Shown piece after piece: positions 17,442 to 26,324 of a stretch of DNA of 64,000 nucleotides. The notes under the pieces were generated by a model. It did not search any database. It was not told the DNA's origin and saw only the letters and a program-made list of their open reading frames with translations. The number at the start of each line of letters is the position of its first letter. Position 1 is the first letter of the stretch. The stretch covers positions 825,501 to 889,500 of the forward strand of contig JACJYK010000002.1 in assembly GCA_020636135.1 (NCBI GenBank), read 5' to 3'. Origin of the DNA: Lewinellaceae bacterium (GTDB lineage Bacteria; Bacteroidota; Bacteroidia; Chitinophagales; Saprospiraceae). A program made the position numbers and the translations under genes.

Positions 17442-18639
17442 GCACCGTCTGATACATCATATAAAAAAGGCTTCCGAACAACATCTGGAATCGGTGATTA
17501 AGGACCGGCGACACCTGCATATGCACCCTGAATTATCCTTTCAGGAACAGGCGACCGGAAGATATATCCAGGATCGGCTCCGGGACCTCGGTATACCCTT
17601 TACCGCCGGATGGGCAGAACATGGCGTTGTCGCTGAAATCCAGGGCGCTAAGCCCGGTAAAGGATTTATGGCTTTGCGGGCGGATATCGATGCCCTGCCG
17701 ATCCTGGAAGAAAATGAAGTGCCCTATCGCTCTCAAAATCCAGGTGTCATGCATGCCTGCGGACATGATGTGCACACTTCTTCGCTGCTGGGTGTCGCAG
17801 CTATCCTACAGGATATCCGGGAACATTTTGCGGGCACGGTGCGCCTTATTTTTCAGCCGGCAGAAGAAAAGCTGCCAGGGGGAGCATCCCTGCTGATCAA
17901 GGAAGGTGTCCTGACCAATCCGGTCCCTCAGGGTATACTGGGGCAGCACGTGCATCCGCCGCTTGAAGCCGGAATGGTTGGTTTCCGGGAAGGTATGTAT
18001 ATGGCATCCTGTGATGAGATCTATATTACGCTCATAGGTAAGGGGGGACACGGTGCAGTGCCTCAGGACTGTATCGATCCGGTTCTGATGTCAGCACATG
18101 TACTCACCGGTCTTCAGCAGGTGGTGGCCCGGAAAAGTGATCCATTGGTTCCATCGGTATTATCCTTTGGTAAAATTCAGTCGGCTGGGGGTGCCAATAA
18201 CATCATCCCCAATACCGTACGGCTGGAGGGGACATTTCGAACCATGAATGAGGAGTGGCGTCGTGAAGCGCACGAATGGATACGTACCACGGTGCAAAAC
18301 ATCTGTGCAAGCATGGGTGGCGCCTGTGATATTGATCTGCAGATAGGTTATCCGTACCTGATTAACGATGAAAAACTGACGGCGGCTTCCGTCGGATTCG
18401 CAGGTGATTTTCTCGGGAAAGATAAAGTTGTCCGGTTGGAGCCCCGGATGTCCGCAGAGGACTTTTCCTATTATTCACAGGTGATTCCCGCCTGTTTTTA
18501 CCGGCTGGGTACGGGTAATAAATCCAGGAATATTACTTCTCCCGTGCATTCCACCACATTTGATGTGGATGAGAAAGCCTTTGAAATCAGCTCAGGGTTG
18601 ATGGCCTATATGGCGCTGCGGCATTTGGGAAATGATTGA
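17434..18639 (+). CDS. M20 family amidohydrolase / N-acyl-amino-acid deacylase
   Basis: Members remove acyl groups from amino acids or hippurate-like substrates using one or two metal ions. The 401-residue protein carries the family blocks: HMHPELSFQE, ALRADIDALPI, MHACGHDVHTSSLLG with metal ligands, IFQPAEEKLPGGA with the catalytic Glu, and GKGGHGAVPQDCIDPV in the dimerisation domain. A C-terminal LGTGNKS and HSTTFDVDE complete it. There is no signal peptide, so it is cytoplasmic. The first 8 bases overlap the preceding glycosyltransferase gene, suggesting translational coupling. The precise substrate cannot be told from sequence. Confidence 0.88.
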   Translation: MTEHRLIHHIKKASEQHLESVIKDRRHLHMHPELSFQEQATGRYIQDRLRDLGIPFTAGWAEHGVVAEIQGAKPGKGFMALRADIDALPILEENEVPYRSQNPGVMHACGHDVHTSSLLGVAAILQDIREHFAGTVRLIFQPAEEKLPGGASLLIKEGVLTNPVPQGILGQHVHPPLEAGMVGFREGMYMASCDEIYITLIGKGGHGAVPQDCIDPVLMSAHVLTGLQQVVARKSDPLVPSVLSFGKIQSAGGANNIIPNTVRLEGTFRTMNEEWRREAHEWIRTTVQNICASMGGACDIDLQIGYPYLINDEKLTAASVGFAGDFLGKDKVVRLEPRMSAEDFSYYSQVIPACFYRLGTGNKSRNITSPVHSTTFDVDEKAFEISSGLMAYMALRHLGND

Positions 18640-18709
18640 TAATCAGCTGCGAAAGTTCCCGTCCGCGGAGTTCTGACCACTATTCTTCAAAACAGGCATA
18701 ATTTTTGAA

Positions 18710-18750
18710 TAATCTTACATGTGATTAATTTATTACATGTAATAAGATTA
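18710..18750. promoter_or_regulatory. Inverted repeat upstream of the sigma-54 response regulator
   Basis: TAATCTTACATGT (18710-18722) is mirrored by ACATGTAATAAGATTA (18735-18750) with a 3-bp insertion in one arm. Inside it sits the perfect palindrome TTACATGTAA (18733-18742). The region is very AT-rich and ends 36 bp before the -7 box of the regulator gene, so it could be an operator. No binding protein is known. Confidence 0.4.
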
Positions 18751-18786
18751 ATTACAGCTTATTACTTATTAAAAATAATTTTAATG

Positions 18787-18794
18787 TATATTTG
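18787..18794 (+). promoter_or_regulatory. -7 promoter element of the response-regulator gene
   Basis: TATATTTG is an exact TAnnTTTG match, 32 bp before the ATG at 18827. A purine-rich AGAGGTG lies just before that ATG and favours it over the GTG at 18821. Confidence 0.5.
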
Positions 18795-18826
18795 ACCGAT
18801 ACATTGAAAGAAGAAAAGAGGTGAAT

Positions 18827-20110
18827 ATGGCTCGAATACTAATCGTTGATGATGAGAAAAGCATCCGAAGAACACTAAAAGAGATCCTGGAATTTGAAAA
18901 GTACACCGTTGATGAGGCTATCGACGGGCTTGACTGTCTTACCAAAGTCAAACAAAACAGTTACGACGTCATCTTACTGGACATCAAAATGCCCAACCTG
19001 GATGGTATGGAAGCCCTGGATCGCATTCAGGTGATCAGTCCGGACACCCCGGTGGTCATGATTTCCGGTCATGCCACCATCGATACTGCCGTCGAAGCTG
19101 TCAAAAAAGGCGCTTTTGACTTCATATCCAAACCACCGGATCTTAACCGGATGCTTATCACGCTGCGTAATGCAATGGATCGCAGCAGCCTGATATCACA
19201 GCAACGTGTATTACAGCATAAAGTAGCGAAAAGCAAAGTGCAGGAGATCATTGGTGACTCTGAACCCATCACCATGATCAAAGAGACCATCGACCGGGTA
19301 GCGCCTACCGAAGCCCGTATCCTCGTAACCGGCCAGAATGGAACTGGCAAAGAATTGGTGGCGCGCTGGGTCCACGAGAAGAGTCACCGGAGGGAAAACC
19401 CCATCGTAGAGGTCAATTGTGCAGCAATACCTTCTGAACTCATCGAGTCCGAATTATTCGGCCACGAGAAAGGAGCCTTCACTTCTGCGATCAAACAGCG
19501 GATTGGTAAATTTGAACAGGCCAACGGAGGAACACTGTTTTTGGATGAGATAGGAGATATGAGCCTTTCGGCACAGGCAAAGGTGCTGCGGGCCCTGCAG
19601 GAATATAAAATTGTACGGGTTGGCGGAGATCGGGAGATCAAAGTTGATGTGAGAGTCGTGGCCGCTACCAATAAAGATCTGCGCAAAGAAATTGAAAAGG
19701 GCAGATTCCGTGAGGACCTTTACCATCGTCTTGCCGTGATCATCATTGATGTCCCGGCACTGGATCAGCGGAAAGAAGATATCCCGTTATTGGTCAATCA
19801 TTTCAGTGAGATGATCTGTGCGGATTATGGAATTCCGGCCAAAGCATTTACCGATAAAGCGCTGAATGAACTTCAGAGCATGCATTGGTCCGGGAATATT
19901 CGTGAATTGCGGAACGTGGTCGAACGCCTGATAATCCTGGGCGAGAATGAGATCACGGCCAAAGATGTAATGAATTACGTCTTCCCGGCAGATCAGGGGC
20001 CAACGCGGCAGGTTCACGAACTATTCCGCAGCTTCAAATCTCTGCAGGATGTTAAGGCTTACATCGAAAAGGAATACGAGTCCTTTCGGGATGTAGCTGA
20101 AATACAATAA
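18827..20110 (+). CDS. Sigma-54-dependent response regulator lacking a DNA-binding domain
   Basis: This is an NtrC-type two-component activator. The receiver domain has the acidic pair near the start (VDDEKS), the phosphorylated Asp52 in LLDIKMPN and the conserved Lys in ISKPPD. The AAA+ domain follows, with Walker A GQNGTGKE, the sigma-54 contact loop GAFTSA and Walker B LFLDEIGDM, ending in the WSGNIRELRNVVERL block. After that only a short tail remains: FKSLQDVKAYIEKEYESFRDVAEIQ-like sequence and stop. The usual Fis-type helix-turn-helix is absent. A terminator follows at once, so the gene really ends here. No histidine kinase is adjacent. Confidence 0.88.
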   Translation: MARILIVDDEKSIRRTLKEILEFEKYTVDEAIDGLDCLTKVKQNSYDVILLDIKMPNLDGMEALDRIQVISPDTPVVMISGHATIDTAVEAVKKGAFDFISKPPDLNRMLITLRNAMDRSSLISQQRVLQHKVAKSKVQEIIGDSEPITMIKETIDRVAPTEARILVTGQNGTGKELVARWVHEKSHRRENPIVEVNCAAIPSELIESELFGHEKGAFTSAIKQRIGKFEQANGGTLFLDEIGDMSLSAQAKVLRALQEYKIVRVGGDREIKVDVRVVAATNKDLRKEIEKGRFREDLYHRLAVIIIDVPALDQRKEDIPLLVNHFSEMICADYGIPAKAFTDKALNELQSMHWSGNIRELRNVVERLIILGENEITAKDVMNYVFPADQGPTRQVHELFRSFKSLQDVKAYIEKEYESFRDVAEIQ

Positions 20111-20114
20111 AATC

Positions 20115-20139
20115 CAAGCCGGCAACCGCCGGCTTTTTT
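20115..20139 (+). terminator. Rho-independent terminator after the response regulator
   Basis: AAGCCGGC, a four-base loop AACC and GCCGGCTT form a near-perfect GC-rich hairpin followed by TTTTTTA, 5 bp past the stop codon. Confidence 0.9.
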
Positions 20140-20212
20140 ATGGAGGTTACGGCAAAACAATTGTGTCTGTCCCTCCGTTGATTACCTTGTGCTACCCTTA
20201 AACGAGTCAATA

Positions 20213-20935
20213 ATGTCAGAATCGCTGGAAAAATCACGCCCCAAAAGAACCATGCGCCAGTGGACCACCATGAAGGGAGAGAACTCCTGGACCATGTTCA
20301 AGGTGATCGCCGAGTTGGTGGATGGTTTTGAGTCTCTGAATCGCATTGGTCCCTGCGTTTCCATCTTTGGATCTGCACGTACCCAGCCGGACCACCCTTA
20401 TTATCAGAAGGCGGTAGAAATTGCCGAGCGGCTGACCGAGGAGGGTTATGGAATCATCACCGGTGGAGGCCCCGGGATCATGGAGGCCGCGAATAAAGGT
20501 GCGTATTTGCGAGGAGGAGTATCCGTAGGATTGAATATTAACCTGCCCTTCGAACAAAATCACAACCCATTCATCGATGACGATAAAAATCTGAATCACC
20601 GCTACTTCTTTGTTCGTAAAGTGATGTTCGTTAAGTATGCCCAGGCATTTGTCGTCCTTCCCGGCGGATTTGGTACCATGGATGAATTATTTGAAGTGGT
20701 CACATTAATCCAGACCAAAAAAATCACCAATGTACCGGTGGTGCTGGTGGGGGTTCAGTTCTGGTCCGGTTTGAAAGCATGGATCAAGTCAACCATGATG
20801 GAGACAGAACAGAACATCAAACCACAGGACCTGGATTTGATACCCGTGACCGATGATATCGAAGAGGTGGTTGGTATCATCAACAATTTCTACCAGGAAG
20901 ATAAAGGCCGTCTCAAGCCTAATTACGAGCTCTAG
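20213..20935 (+). CDS. LOG-family Rossmann-fold protein (TIGR00730 type)
   Basis: The family includes cytokinin-activating nucleoside 5'-monophosphate phosphoribohydrolases, often mislabelled lysine decarboxylases. The diagnostic motifs are GGGPGIMEAANKGA and PGGFGTMDELFE. VSIFGSAR opens the Rossmann fold. From the ATG at 20213 the product is 240 residues; a GTG at 20189 in frame would add eight residues. The N-terminal extension before VSIFGSAR is about 45 residues, as in the larger subgroup of the family. Its stop TAG is shared, as the palindrome CTAG, with the oppositely directed porin gene. Confidence 0.85.
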   Translation: MSESLEKSRPKRTMRQWTTMKGENSWTMFKVIAELVDGFESLNRIGPCVSIFGSARTQPDHPYYQKAVEIAERLTEEGYGIITGGGPGIMEAANKGAYLRGGVSVGLNINLPFEQNHNPFIDDDKNLNHRYFFVRKVMFVKYAQAFVVLPGGFGTMDELFEVVTLIQTKKITNVPVVLVGVQFWSGLKAWIKSTMMETEQNIKPQDLDLIPVTDDIEEVVGIINNFYQEDKGRLKPNYEL

Positions 20936-22857
20936 TTTCTCAATATCCAGCGGATGCCAAATCGTAAGCCTGCATCAAAATACGGATACAGCGGGTGCTG
21001 GTAGTAAGGGTCATCTGACCAAATATTCCACAAATTTTCGTATTTGATAAACCCTCGCAATGATTTGATTTCAAACTGGAAAAACGCCTCCAGCCAGGGT
21101 TGCCTTGGAGAGCTATAGGCAGTTTGATTGAAGAACTGACCGGTGAGGGGTGAATAGGATGGGGGAGTATAGACTGATTGCCATCTGCCATCGACTCCCA
21201 GCTGAAAATGCAGGTGTTTCTTAAATAAATCCGATTCAACATACATGCCATGACGCATCACCCAGACGGGGATAGGCACAACATCCGGTTTGTTGGTATT
21301 TTGCATCGCCACCTGATGGTAAGTGTGGAAAGCACCGAGGTTAAAGTCCTTCCGTACTTCCAGTTGCCAGATCTGGACTGCACCACCTGCGGATGGTGTA
21401 TTCATGTCGTTGTAGTACAGCCAGTTTCCCAGGCGGTAAGCGCTTCCCTGAACGAGGAAGTGAAATTTCGGAATGTCAATAGCTACATGGGTATACAGGG
21501 CGGATTGCGACTTCCAGTCATAGTTCCAGGCAAGGGTGTCTGAAATGAATAGTTGGTCTTCAAGGTAAGATGCATGATAGCGGTTCAGGCCGGCAGTGGC
21601 CCTGAAAAATTGTCCTTTTGCCAGCTGTTGTGTCAGGGTGCCCTCCAGATGCAGGTCTCCCGTCCTGCTCCCGGAATACAACTTGCCTTCACCCTGTAAG
21701 GTAGTGGTATGGGTGAAAGGGATCTGGATCAATCCGGCCAGGGCAAACACATGAAGACCGGTGGAGGAGCCGGTGGTGTCCTGAATCAAATGATGCAGAT
21801 CGTATTCTATCCCAGCTTTCAATCGCCAGGAATGCAATGGTATCGAGTCCGGATGCTGTAACCAATAGTAGGCATTCAATCCGATGCAGCGATCTCGTAC
21901 ATACCGGCTTATGGTATCCCGCCCTACCAGGTCCCAGGGTGAATAATAGTCGAAGTCCGTATAATTACGATCGAAGAAAGTAGCTCTGCGTGCCGTATAA
22001 TACAAATTAGCCTGCAGGTCCGAGGTCCAGGAAGGACCTTTCAGACTGTCTCCATTCAATCGGAGGAACTGCTTGAACTCAATAGCCTGATCACGATCCT
22101 GGGCGGTGGCATCGTTCAGGTTTACCGGGAATATTTGTTTATTGCTACTTCGTTCGGTGCCAAAAAGGGACAAGTCGGGAAGCCCACCATTTTCCTGGGA
22201 ATTGATGTTATTCAGCACATAATTCAGGAATCCCTGGTAACGGCCATTCGGATGTTTGAACCAGAACGTACTCTGCAGAAAACTGCCTCTGACAGCCTGG
22301 TTGATGTACAATCCATTTTGGTTGATGCGGGTAAAATCGACATCCAGGTGAATGCCTTTGCTGAAATTCCTGCTGAATAATGCATGTAGCAGGCTTTGTT
22401 CCTGGGTTGCCCCTTGTGAGAAGGAAAGATCACTCAGTGGTTTGCCGACAATGTAGGATCGTAAGGAGGTGTGATCGAGCTGATATAGATCGTACGCATG
22501 GATGCCCAGATCAAATCCCGTCGTTCGCTGGAGTTGCCACAGCAAAGGCCGTGCAGGAGAGCCCAGGTTACCCAAATGGGCATATTGGTAAAGACTCCGG
22601 CGGGTTGGGTCGTACTGATTAAAGTCCGGATACAAGGCGGTATCGGTGACCGGATACAAGACGAAAGGATCATTCTGATAAAAGTATTGTAACCGGACGG
22701 TATCTATTTCGTCGATAACCTGAACAGAATCCTGCAGGGTATCCACCACCGGAGTCCGGTCGGAGGGAGGGCGTCTATCAATGTCCGGACGAACCTGCCC
22801 GCGGAGGACAACCCATCCGGAGCATAGGATCGAAAAGACCAATAACCATTGACGCAT
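20932..22857 (-). CDS. Putative outer-membrane porin (Porin_10-like family)
   Basis: The 641-residue protein has a signal peptide (about 1-20, ending VLRGQ). A Pro/Asp-rich stretch follows, then a long series of alternating aromatic beta strands ending in RFGIRWILRN, a typical barrel C-terminus. Segments such as LGNLGSPARPLLW and the phrase FSRNFSKGIHLDVDFTRINQNGLY fit the Bacteroidota 'putative porin' family (PF14121). The transported substrate is unknown. Its stop codon overlaps that of the convergent LOG-family gene, and its start lies 34 bp after fabI on the same strand, so it may share a transcript with fabI and recN. Confidence 0.8.
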   Translation of the reverse strand: MRQWLLVFSILCSGWVVLRGQVRPDIDRRPPSDRTPVVDTLQDSVQVIDEIDTVRLQYFYQNDPFVLYPVTDTALYPDFNQYDPTRRSLYQYAHLGNLGSPARPLLWQLQRTTGFDLGIHAYDLYQLDHTSLRSYIVGKPLSDLSFSQGATQEQSLLHALFSRNFSKGIHLDVDFTRINQNGLYINQAVRGSFLQSTFWFKHPNGRYQGFLNYVLNNINSQENGGLPDLSLFGTERSSNKQIFPVNLNDATAQDRDQAIEFKQFLRLNGDSLKGPSWTSDLQANLYYTARRATFFDRNYTDFDYYSPWDLVGRDTISRYVRDRCIGLNAYYWLQHPDSIPLHSWRLKAGIEYDLHHLIQDTTGSSTGLHVFALAGLIQIPFTHTTTLQGEGKLYSGSRTGDLHLEGTLTQQLAKGQFFRATAGLNRYHASYLEDQLFISDTLAWNYDWKSQSALYTHVAIDIPKFHFLVQGSAYRLGNWLYYNDMNTPSAGGAVQIWQLEVRKDFNLGAFHTYHQVAMQNTNKPDVVPIPVWVMRHGMYVESDLFKKHLHFQLGVDGRWQSVYTPPSYSPLTGQFFNQTAYSSPRQPWLEAFFQFEIKSLRGFIKYENLWNIWSDDPYYQHPLYPYFDAGLRFGIRWILRN

Positions 22858-22891
22858 CGATTGAATTTCTTGGTATAACGTCTATACCGGG

Positions 22892-23698
22892 TTATTCTTC
22901 ATTAAAAACCGTAGGATTTATTCCCATAGAAGAATACCCACCATCGTGATACAGATTCTGCATGGTAATCTTGCGACTCAGGTCAGAGAACATAAAGACA
23001 CAAAAGTTGGCACATTCTTCAGCCGTCGCATTGCCGAGCGGAGACATGGTGTCGGCATAGTCAAAGAAGGTCTTGAATCCTTTCACCCCACTGCCGGCGG
23101 TAGTCCAGGTGGGCGACTGAGAGATGGTATTGACGCGCACCTTGTTTTTCACGCCATAATGGTACCCAAAGCTTCGGGCAAAGGACTCTAGCAGTGCCTT
23201 TGATTCAGCCATTTCATTGTAATCCGGAAAGACCCTTTGAGCAGCTATGTAAGTCAGGGCAACGATGGATCCCCAGTCTTTTACAGCATCCAGCTGATAG
23301 GCGACCTGCATTAATTTGTGGAAGGAAACGGCGGAGATGTCAAAAGTTTTTAACATCCATTCGTGATTCAGGTCTGTATAAGCTTTGTTCTTACGGACAT
23401 TCAGAGACATGCCTATCGAATGCAGGATAAAGTCAATTGATCCTCCGAAGTGTGCGATGGACTGTTCCAGCAATTTTTTCAGGTCTTCCATGGAGGTGGC
23501 ATCGGCAGCGATGACCGGTGCGTTCAACTTTTCCCCCAATTCATGAATTTTACCAAATCGCATCGCTACCGGGGCATTGGTCAATACGATTTGAGCGCCT
23601 TCGGCAACTGCTTGTTCGGCAACTTTCCAGGCAATGGACTGCTCATCCAGGGCGCCAAAAACAATTCCTTTTTTTCCGGCTAATAATCCGTAACTCAT
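22892..23698 (-). CDS. fabI: Enoyl-ACP reductase FabI
   Basis: FabI reduces trans-2-enoyl-ACP with NAD(P)H in the last step of each fatty-acid elongation cycle. The 268-residue protein has the divergent short-chain dehydrogenase layout of FabI: an N-terminal nucleotide site (GKKGIVFGALDEQSIAW), HSIGM, and the Tyr-x6-Lys pair in YNEMAESKA. The following RVNTISQSPTWT is the substrate loop. Length and motifs are normal, so it should be active. recN lies 7 bp upstream on the same strand, which suggests an operon. Confidence 0.95.
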   Translation of the reverse strand: MSYGLLAGKKGIVFGALDEQSIAWKVAEQAVAEGAQIVLTNAPVAMRFGKIHELGEKLNAPVIAADATSMEDLKKLLEQSIAHFGGSIDFILHSIGMSLNVRKNKAYTDLNHEWMLKTFDISAVSFHKLMQVAYQLDAVKDWGSIVALTYIAAQRVFPDYNEMAESKALLESFARSFGYHYGVKNKVRVNTISQSPTWTTAGSGVKGFKTFFDYADTMSPLGNATAEECANFCVFMFSDLSRKITMQNLYHDGGYSSMGINPTVFNEE

Positions 23699-23705
23699 AA
23701 TTCGG

Positions 23706-25370
23706 TCAATTTGTGTGATTCGCTAATAATTCCCGGGCATTAGCCAGGGCACTGGTGGTGGGTGGATTGGTACTTAACATGATGGCAAGTTCCGTAATCC
23801 GCTCATCCGGTCCAAGCAATTTTACGTTTGTTTCGGTACGGTTTGCTTTTTCCTCTTTAAAGACAAAGTAATGATGGTCGCCCTTGGAAGCAATCTGAGG
23901 GGCGTGGGTGATGCACAGGATTTGATGTTTTTGAGCCAGGGCACGCATCATGACGCCCATCCGGTCTGAGACAAAGCCCGAAATACCGGTATCGATCTCA
24001 TCAAAAATGAGTGTAGGCATGGTCATTTTGGAGGCAACCAGGGATTTCAGGACCAGATTTAGCCGGCTGAGTTCACCACCCGATGCTACCCGTTTGATGG
24101 GGAGTAACCGGCTGCCTTTGTTGGCAGAAAACAGGAGCTCGATGGTATCGATGCCATCCGTCTGTAGCTGGCTGACTGCCGTGAGGTCGATCTTGAACTG
24201 AGCCGCATCCATTGCCAATTCATGGAGTCCCCGGACTACTTCATCCTGCAGCCCCGGGATGGCTTTCTGCCTCTGATCATGAAGCTTTTTACCCAGTGTC
24301 ATACATTCCTGTTCCTGCAGGGTAACTTTCCTGGCCAGGGCTTCAATTTCTTCATCGGCGTTCGTGAGGTGATCAATATCGGATTGCAGTTGGTGCTGGA
24401 TGGCCAGGAGGTCAGCGGATTGCTGGACCTGATGTTTGCGAAACAGCCGGTACAACTCACCCAGACGTTCCTGGATCTCCTGGTAACGTTCAGGGTCAAA
24501 CTCACTTTTTTCGCTGATGGCTGTCCATTCTTCAGCCAGATCGGCCAGTTCAATGGACGTCTGTTCCAGCCGGGTATTCAATCCTTCGATCATGGGGTGT
24601 TTTCCATAGAGTCCGCGCAGGCTTTGGGCGATGCTGTTCAGCTGATCCACCAGGCTGGAAGAGCCGTTCAGGACGATTTCTGCTGCTTCGCCGGTACGCT
24701 GCCGGATTTCTTCTGCATGGCTTAAGGCTTCCTGCTCCTGTTCCAGTTGAATTTCTTCACCGGCTTCGATCTGCAACTCGGTTAGCTCGGCTAGTTGGAA
24801 TTGCCAGAAATCCAGTTCTTTTTGCCTGGTCCCGGCTTCATCGCGAAGAAATTGCAACCGGTTGCGTTCCTGCAGATAAGTACGGTAGATGGTGCGGTAG
24901 TGGTGGACCTGATCAAGGATACCGGCATAGGCATCGAGCAATTCCAGTTGCTTGGGCTGCTCGTTGATCTCCAGCGTGTCGAACTGGGCATGTACATCCA
25001 CCAGTAGATCACTGAGTCCCCTTAATTCGGAAAGATTGACCAGAGCATCATTAATGAAAGCACGGGTTTTCCCCTGGGGTGTTAATTCGCGGCGGATGAC
25101 CAGCTGGTGCTGATCTTCCAGGCCTAGTTCCTGCAGGACATCGGCGATAGAATCGTTGTCGATGATAAAGGTACCCTCGATGACACATCGTTCTGCCGGA
25201 TCAAACAAGGATTTGGTATCGGCACGGTCGCCCAGCAGAAGTCCTAAGGCGCCCATCAGGATGGATTTACCGGCTCCTGTTTCTCCGGTGATCACATTCA
25301 GATTCGGAGAAAACTGCACCTGCAGTTCTTTGATGATCGCATAATTCTTGATGTACAGTGAAACCAGCAT
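23706..25370 (-). CDS. recN: DNA repair protein RecN
   Basis: RecN is an SMC-like ATPase that acts at double-strand breaks. The 554-residue product starts with the ATPase head (Walker A GETGAGKSIL), continues with a long Gln/Glu/Leu-rich coiled coil (about 150-370) and ends with the second head half. That half contains RVASGGELSRLNLVLKSL (signature), PTLIFDEIDTGISG (Walker B) and CITHAPQIASKGDHHY. All motifs and the usual length are present. fabI follows 7 bp later. Confidence 0.96.
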   Translation of the reverse strand: MLVSLYIKNYAIIKELQVQFSPNLNVITGETGAGKSILMGALGLLLGDRADTKSLFDPAERCVIEGTFIIDNDSIADVLQELGLEDQHQLVIRRELTPQGKTRAFINDALVNLSELRGLSDLLVDVHAQFDTLEINEQPKQLELLDAYAGILDQVHHYRTIYRTYLQERNRLQFLRDEAGTRQKELDFWQFQLAELTELQIEAGEEIQLEQEQEALSHAEEIRQRTGEAAEIVLNGSSSLVDQLNSIAQSLRGLYGKHPMIEGLNTRLEQTSIELADLAEEWTAISEKSEFDPERYQEIQERLGELYRLFRKHQVQQSADLLAIQHQLQSDIDHLTNADEEIEALARKVTLQEQECMTLGKKLHDQRQKAIPGLQDEVVRGLHELAMDAAQFKIDLTAVSQLQTDGIDTIELLFSANKGSRLLPIKRVASGGELSRLNLVLKSLVASKMTMPTLIFDEIDTGISGFVSDRMGVMMRALAQKHQILCITHAPQIASKGDHHYFVFKEEKANRTETNVKLLGPDERITELAIMLSTNPPTTSALANARELLANHTN

Positions 25371-25435
25371 ACGGGCCGTGTCAGAAATCCAGCAAATTTA
25401 ACCCAATTGTCGGGAAGAATCGTACAAATCAAACG

Positions 25436-26164
25436 CTAATCCGACTCCGAGGCGGGTGCGGGTTCTGCTTTAGGCAGTAGAAATCGCTTCAGTTTGTTTT
25501 CATAAACAGTGGTGACGATGAGCATCATTAACAGCAGGTAAACGGTATCCTCAATTGGAATGGATGTCAGACGTATTCCCAGATTTTCCGAATCGTTGTA
25601 CCAGACGATAGGCTGGGGCAGATAACTTCCGGTAAGAATTCCATTGACTAAAAAGAACGGAATGAGCCAAAACAGGTATGCGAGGTAGAAATGGCCCATA
25701 TATTCTTGTTTGATCCACAGCGTATGCAGTAGCAATCCAAGGCCGGCGGCAACGAATGTGAGGCTGGTATACCAGCGATCGTAAAAAAAACATCCGAGGA
25801 TACACAATGAGATACCCAGCAAGATGGATAGCAGCTTGCTGATTTTCAACAGGGGCTGGGAGGGGATAAAATAAACCACAGCTTCGTAAATAAACATGCA
25901 GGCATAGGGTACTGAAATAAAAAATAGCCATTCCTCTATCGGAAGGTGTAGTATTTTCAGTCCGGTAAGGAAGGTACTGTTGAATCCCCATACACCACTC
26001 AGGGTAAAAAGGATATCCCAGGGAATGAACAGCAGAACCATCCAGAAAATACCAAGGAACAAGGCCCCCAATTTGGATACAAAATGCAGACGTGGTTCAA
26101 AACTGGATAGCAGGGGATAGATCAGGGTAAATGCATCCAGTAACAAATAAAGATATTTAACCAT
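25436..26164 (-). CDS. Lycopene cyclase domain protein (CrtYcd type)
   Basis: The family comprises small integral membrane proteins that cyclise lycopene ends to beta-ionone rings. In actinobacteria two half-proteins act together; here both halves are fused. The 242-residue product has about seven hydrophobic segments and two copies of the family motif: LPIEEWLFFISVPY (about residue 75-88) and a diverged SIPIEDTVYLLLMM near the C-terminus. Each is preceded by a conserved Trp/Asp-containing loop (WDILFTLSGVWGFN in the first copy). No other carotenoid gene is nearby. Whether the second, diverged motif is active is uncertain. Confidence 0.8.
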   Translation of the reverse strand: MVKYLYLLLDAFTLIYPLLSSFEPRLHFVSKLGALFLGIFWMVLLFIPWDILFTLSGVWGFNSTFLTGLKILHLPIEEWLFFISVPYACMFIYEAVVYFIPSQPLLKISKLLSILLGISLCILGCFFYDRWYTSLTFVAAGLGLLLHTLWIKQEYMGHFYLAYLFWLIPFFLVNGILTGSYLPQPIVWYNDSENLGIRLTSIPIEDTVYLLLMMLIVTTVYENKLKRFLLPKAEPAPASESD

Positions 26165-26324
26165 GACTGCTCAATAACACACAAGGTTAGCAAAAATATT
26201 GCGTGAAATCCTCAGGACGTGAAGTTAAACCCAAATCATGGTATAGAATTCGTAGTGAAGCAAAACGAATGCTCCTGGCAGAACGCAAGAGATATAGAGA
26301 TTGAGCCGGAAGAAAGCCCTGATA

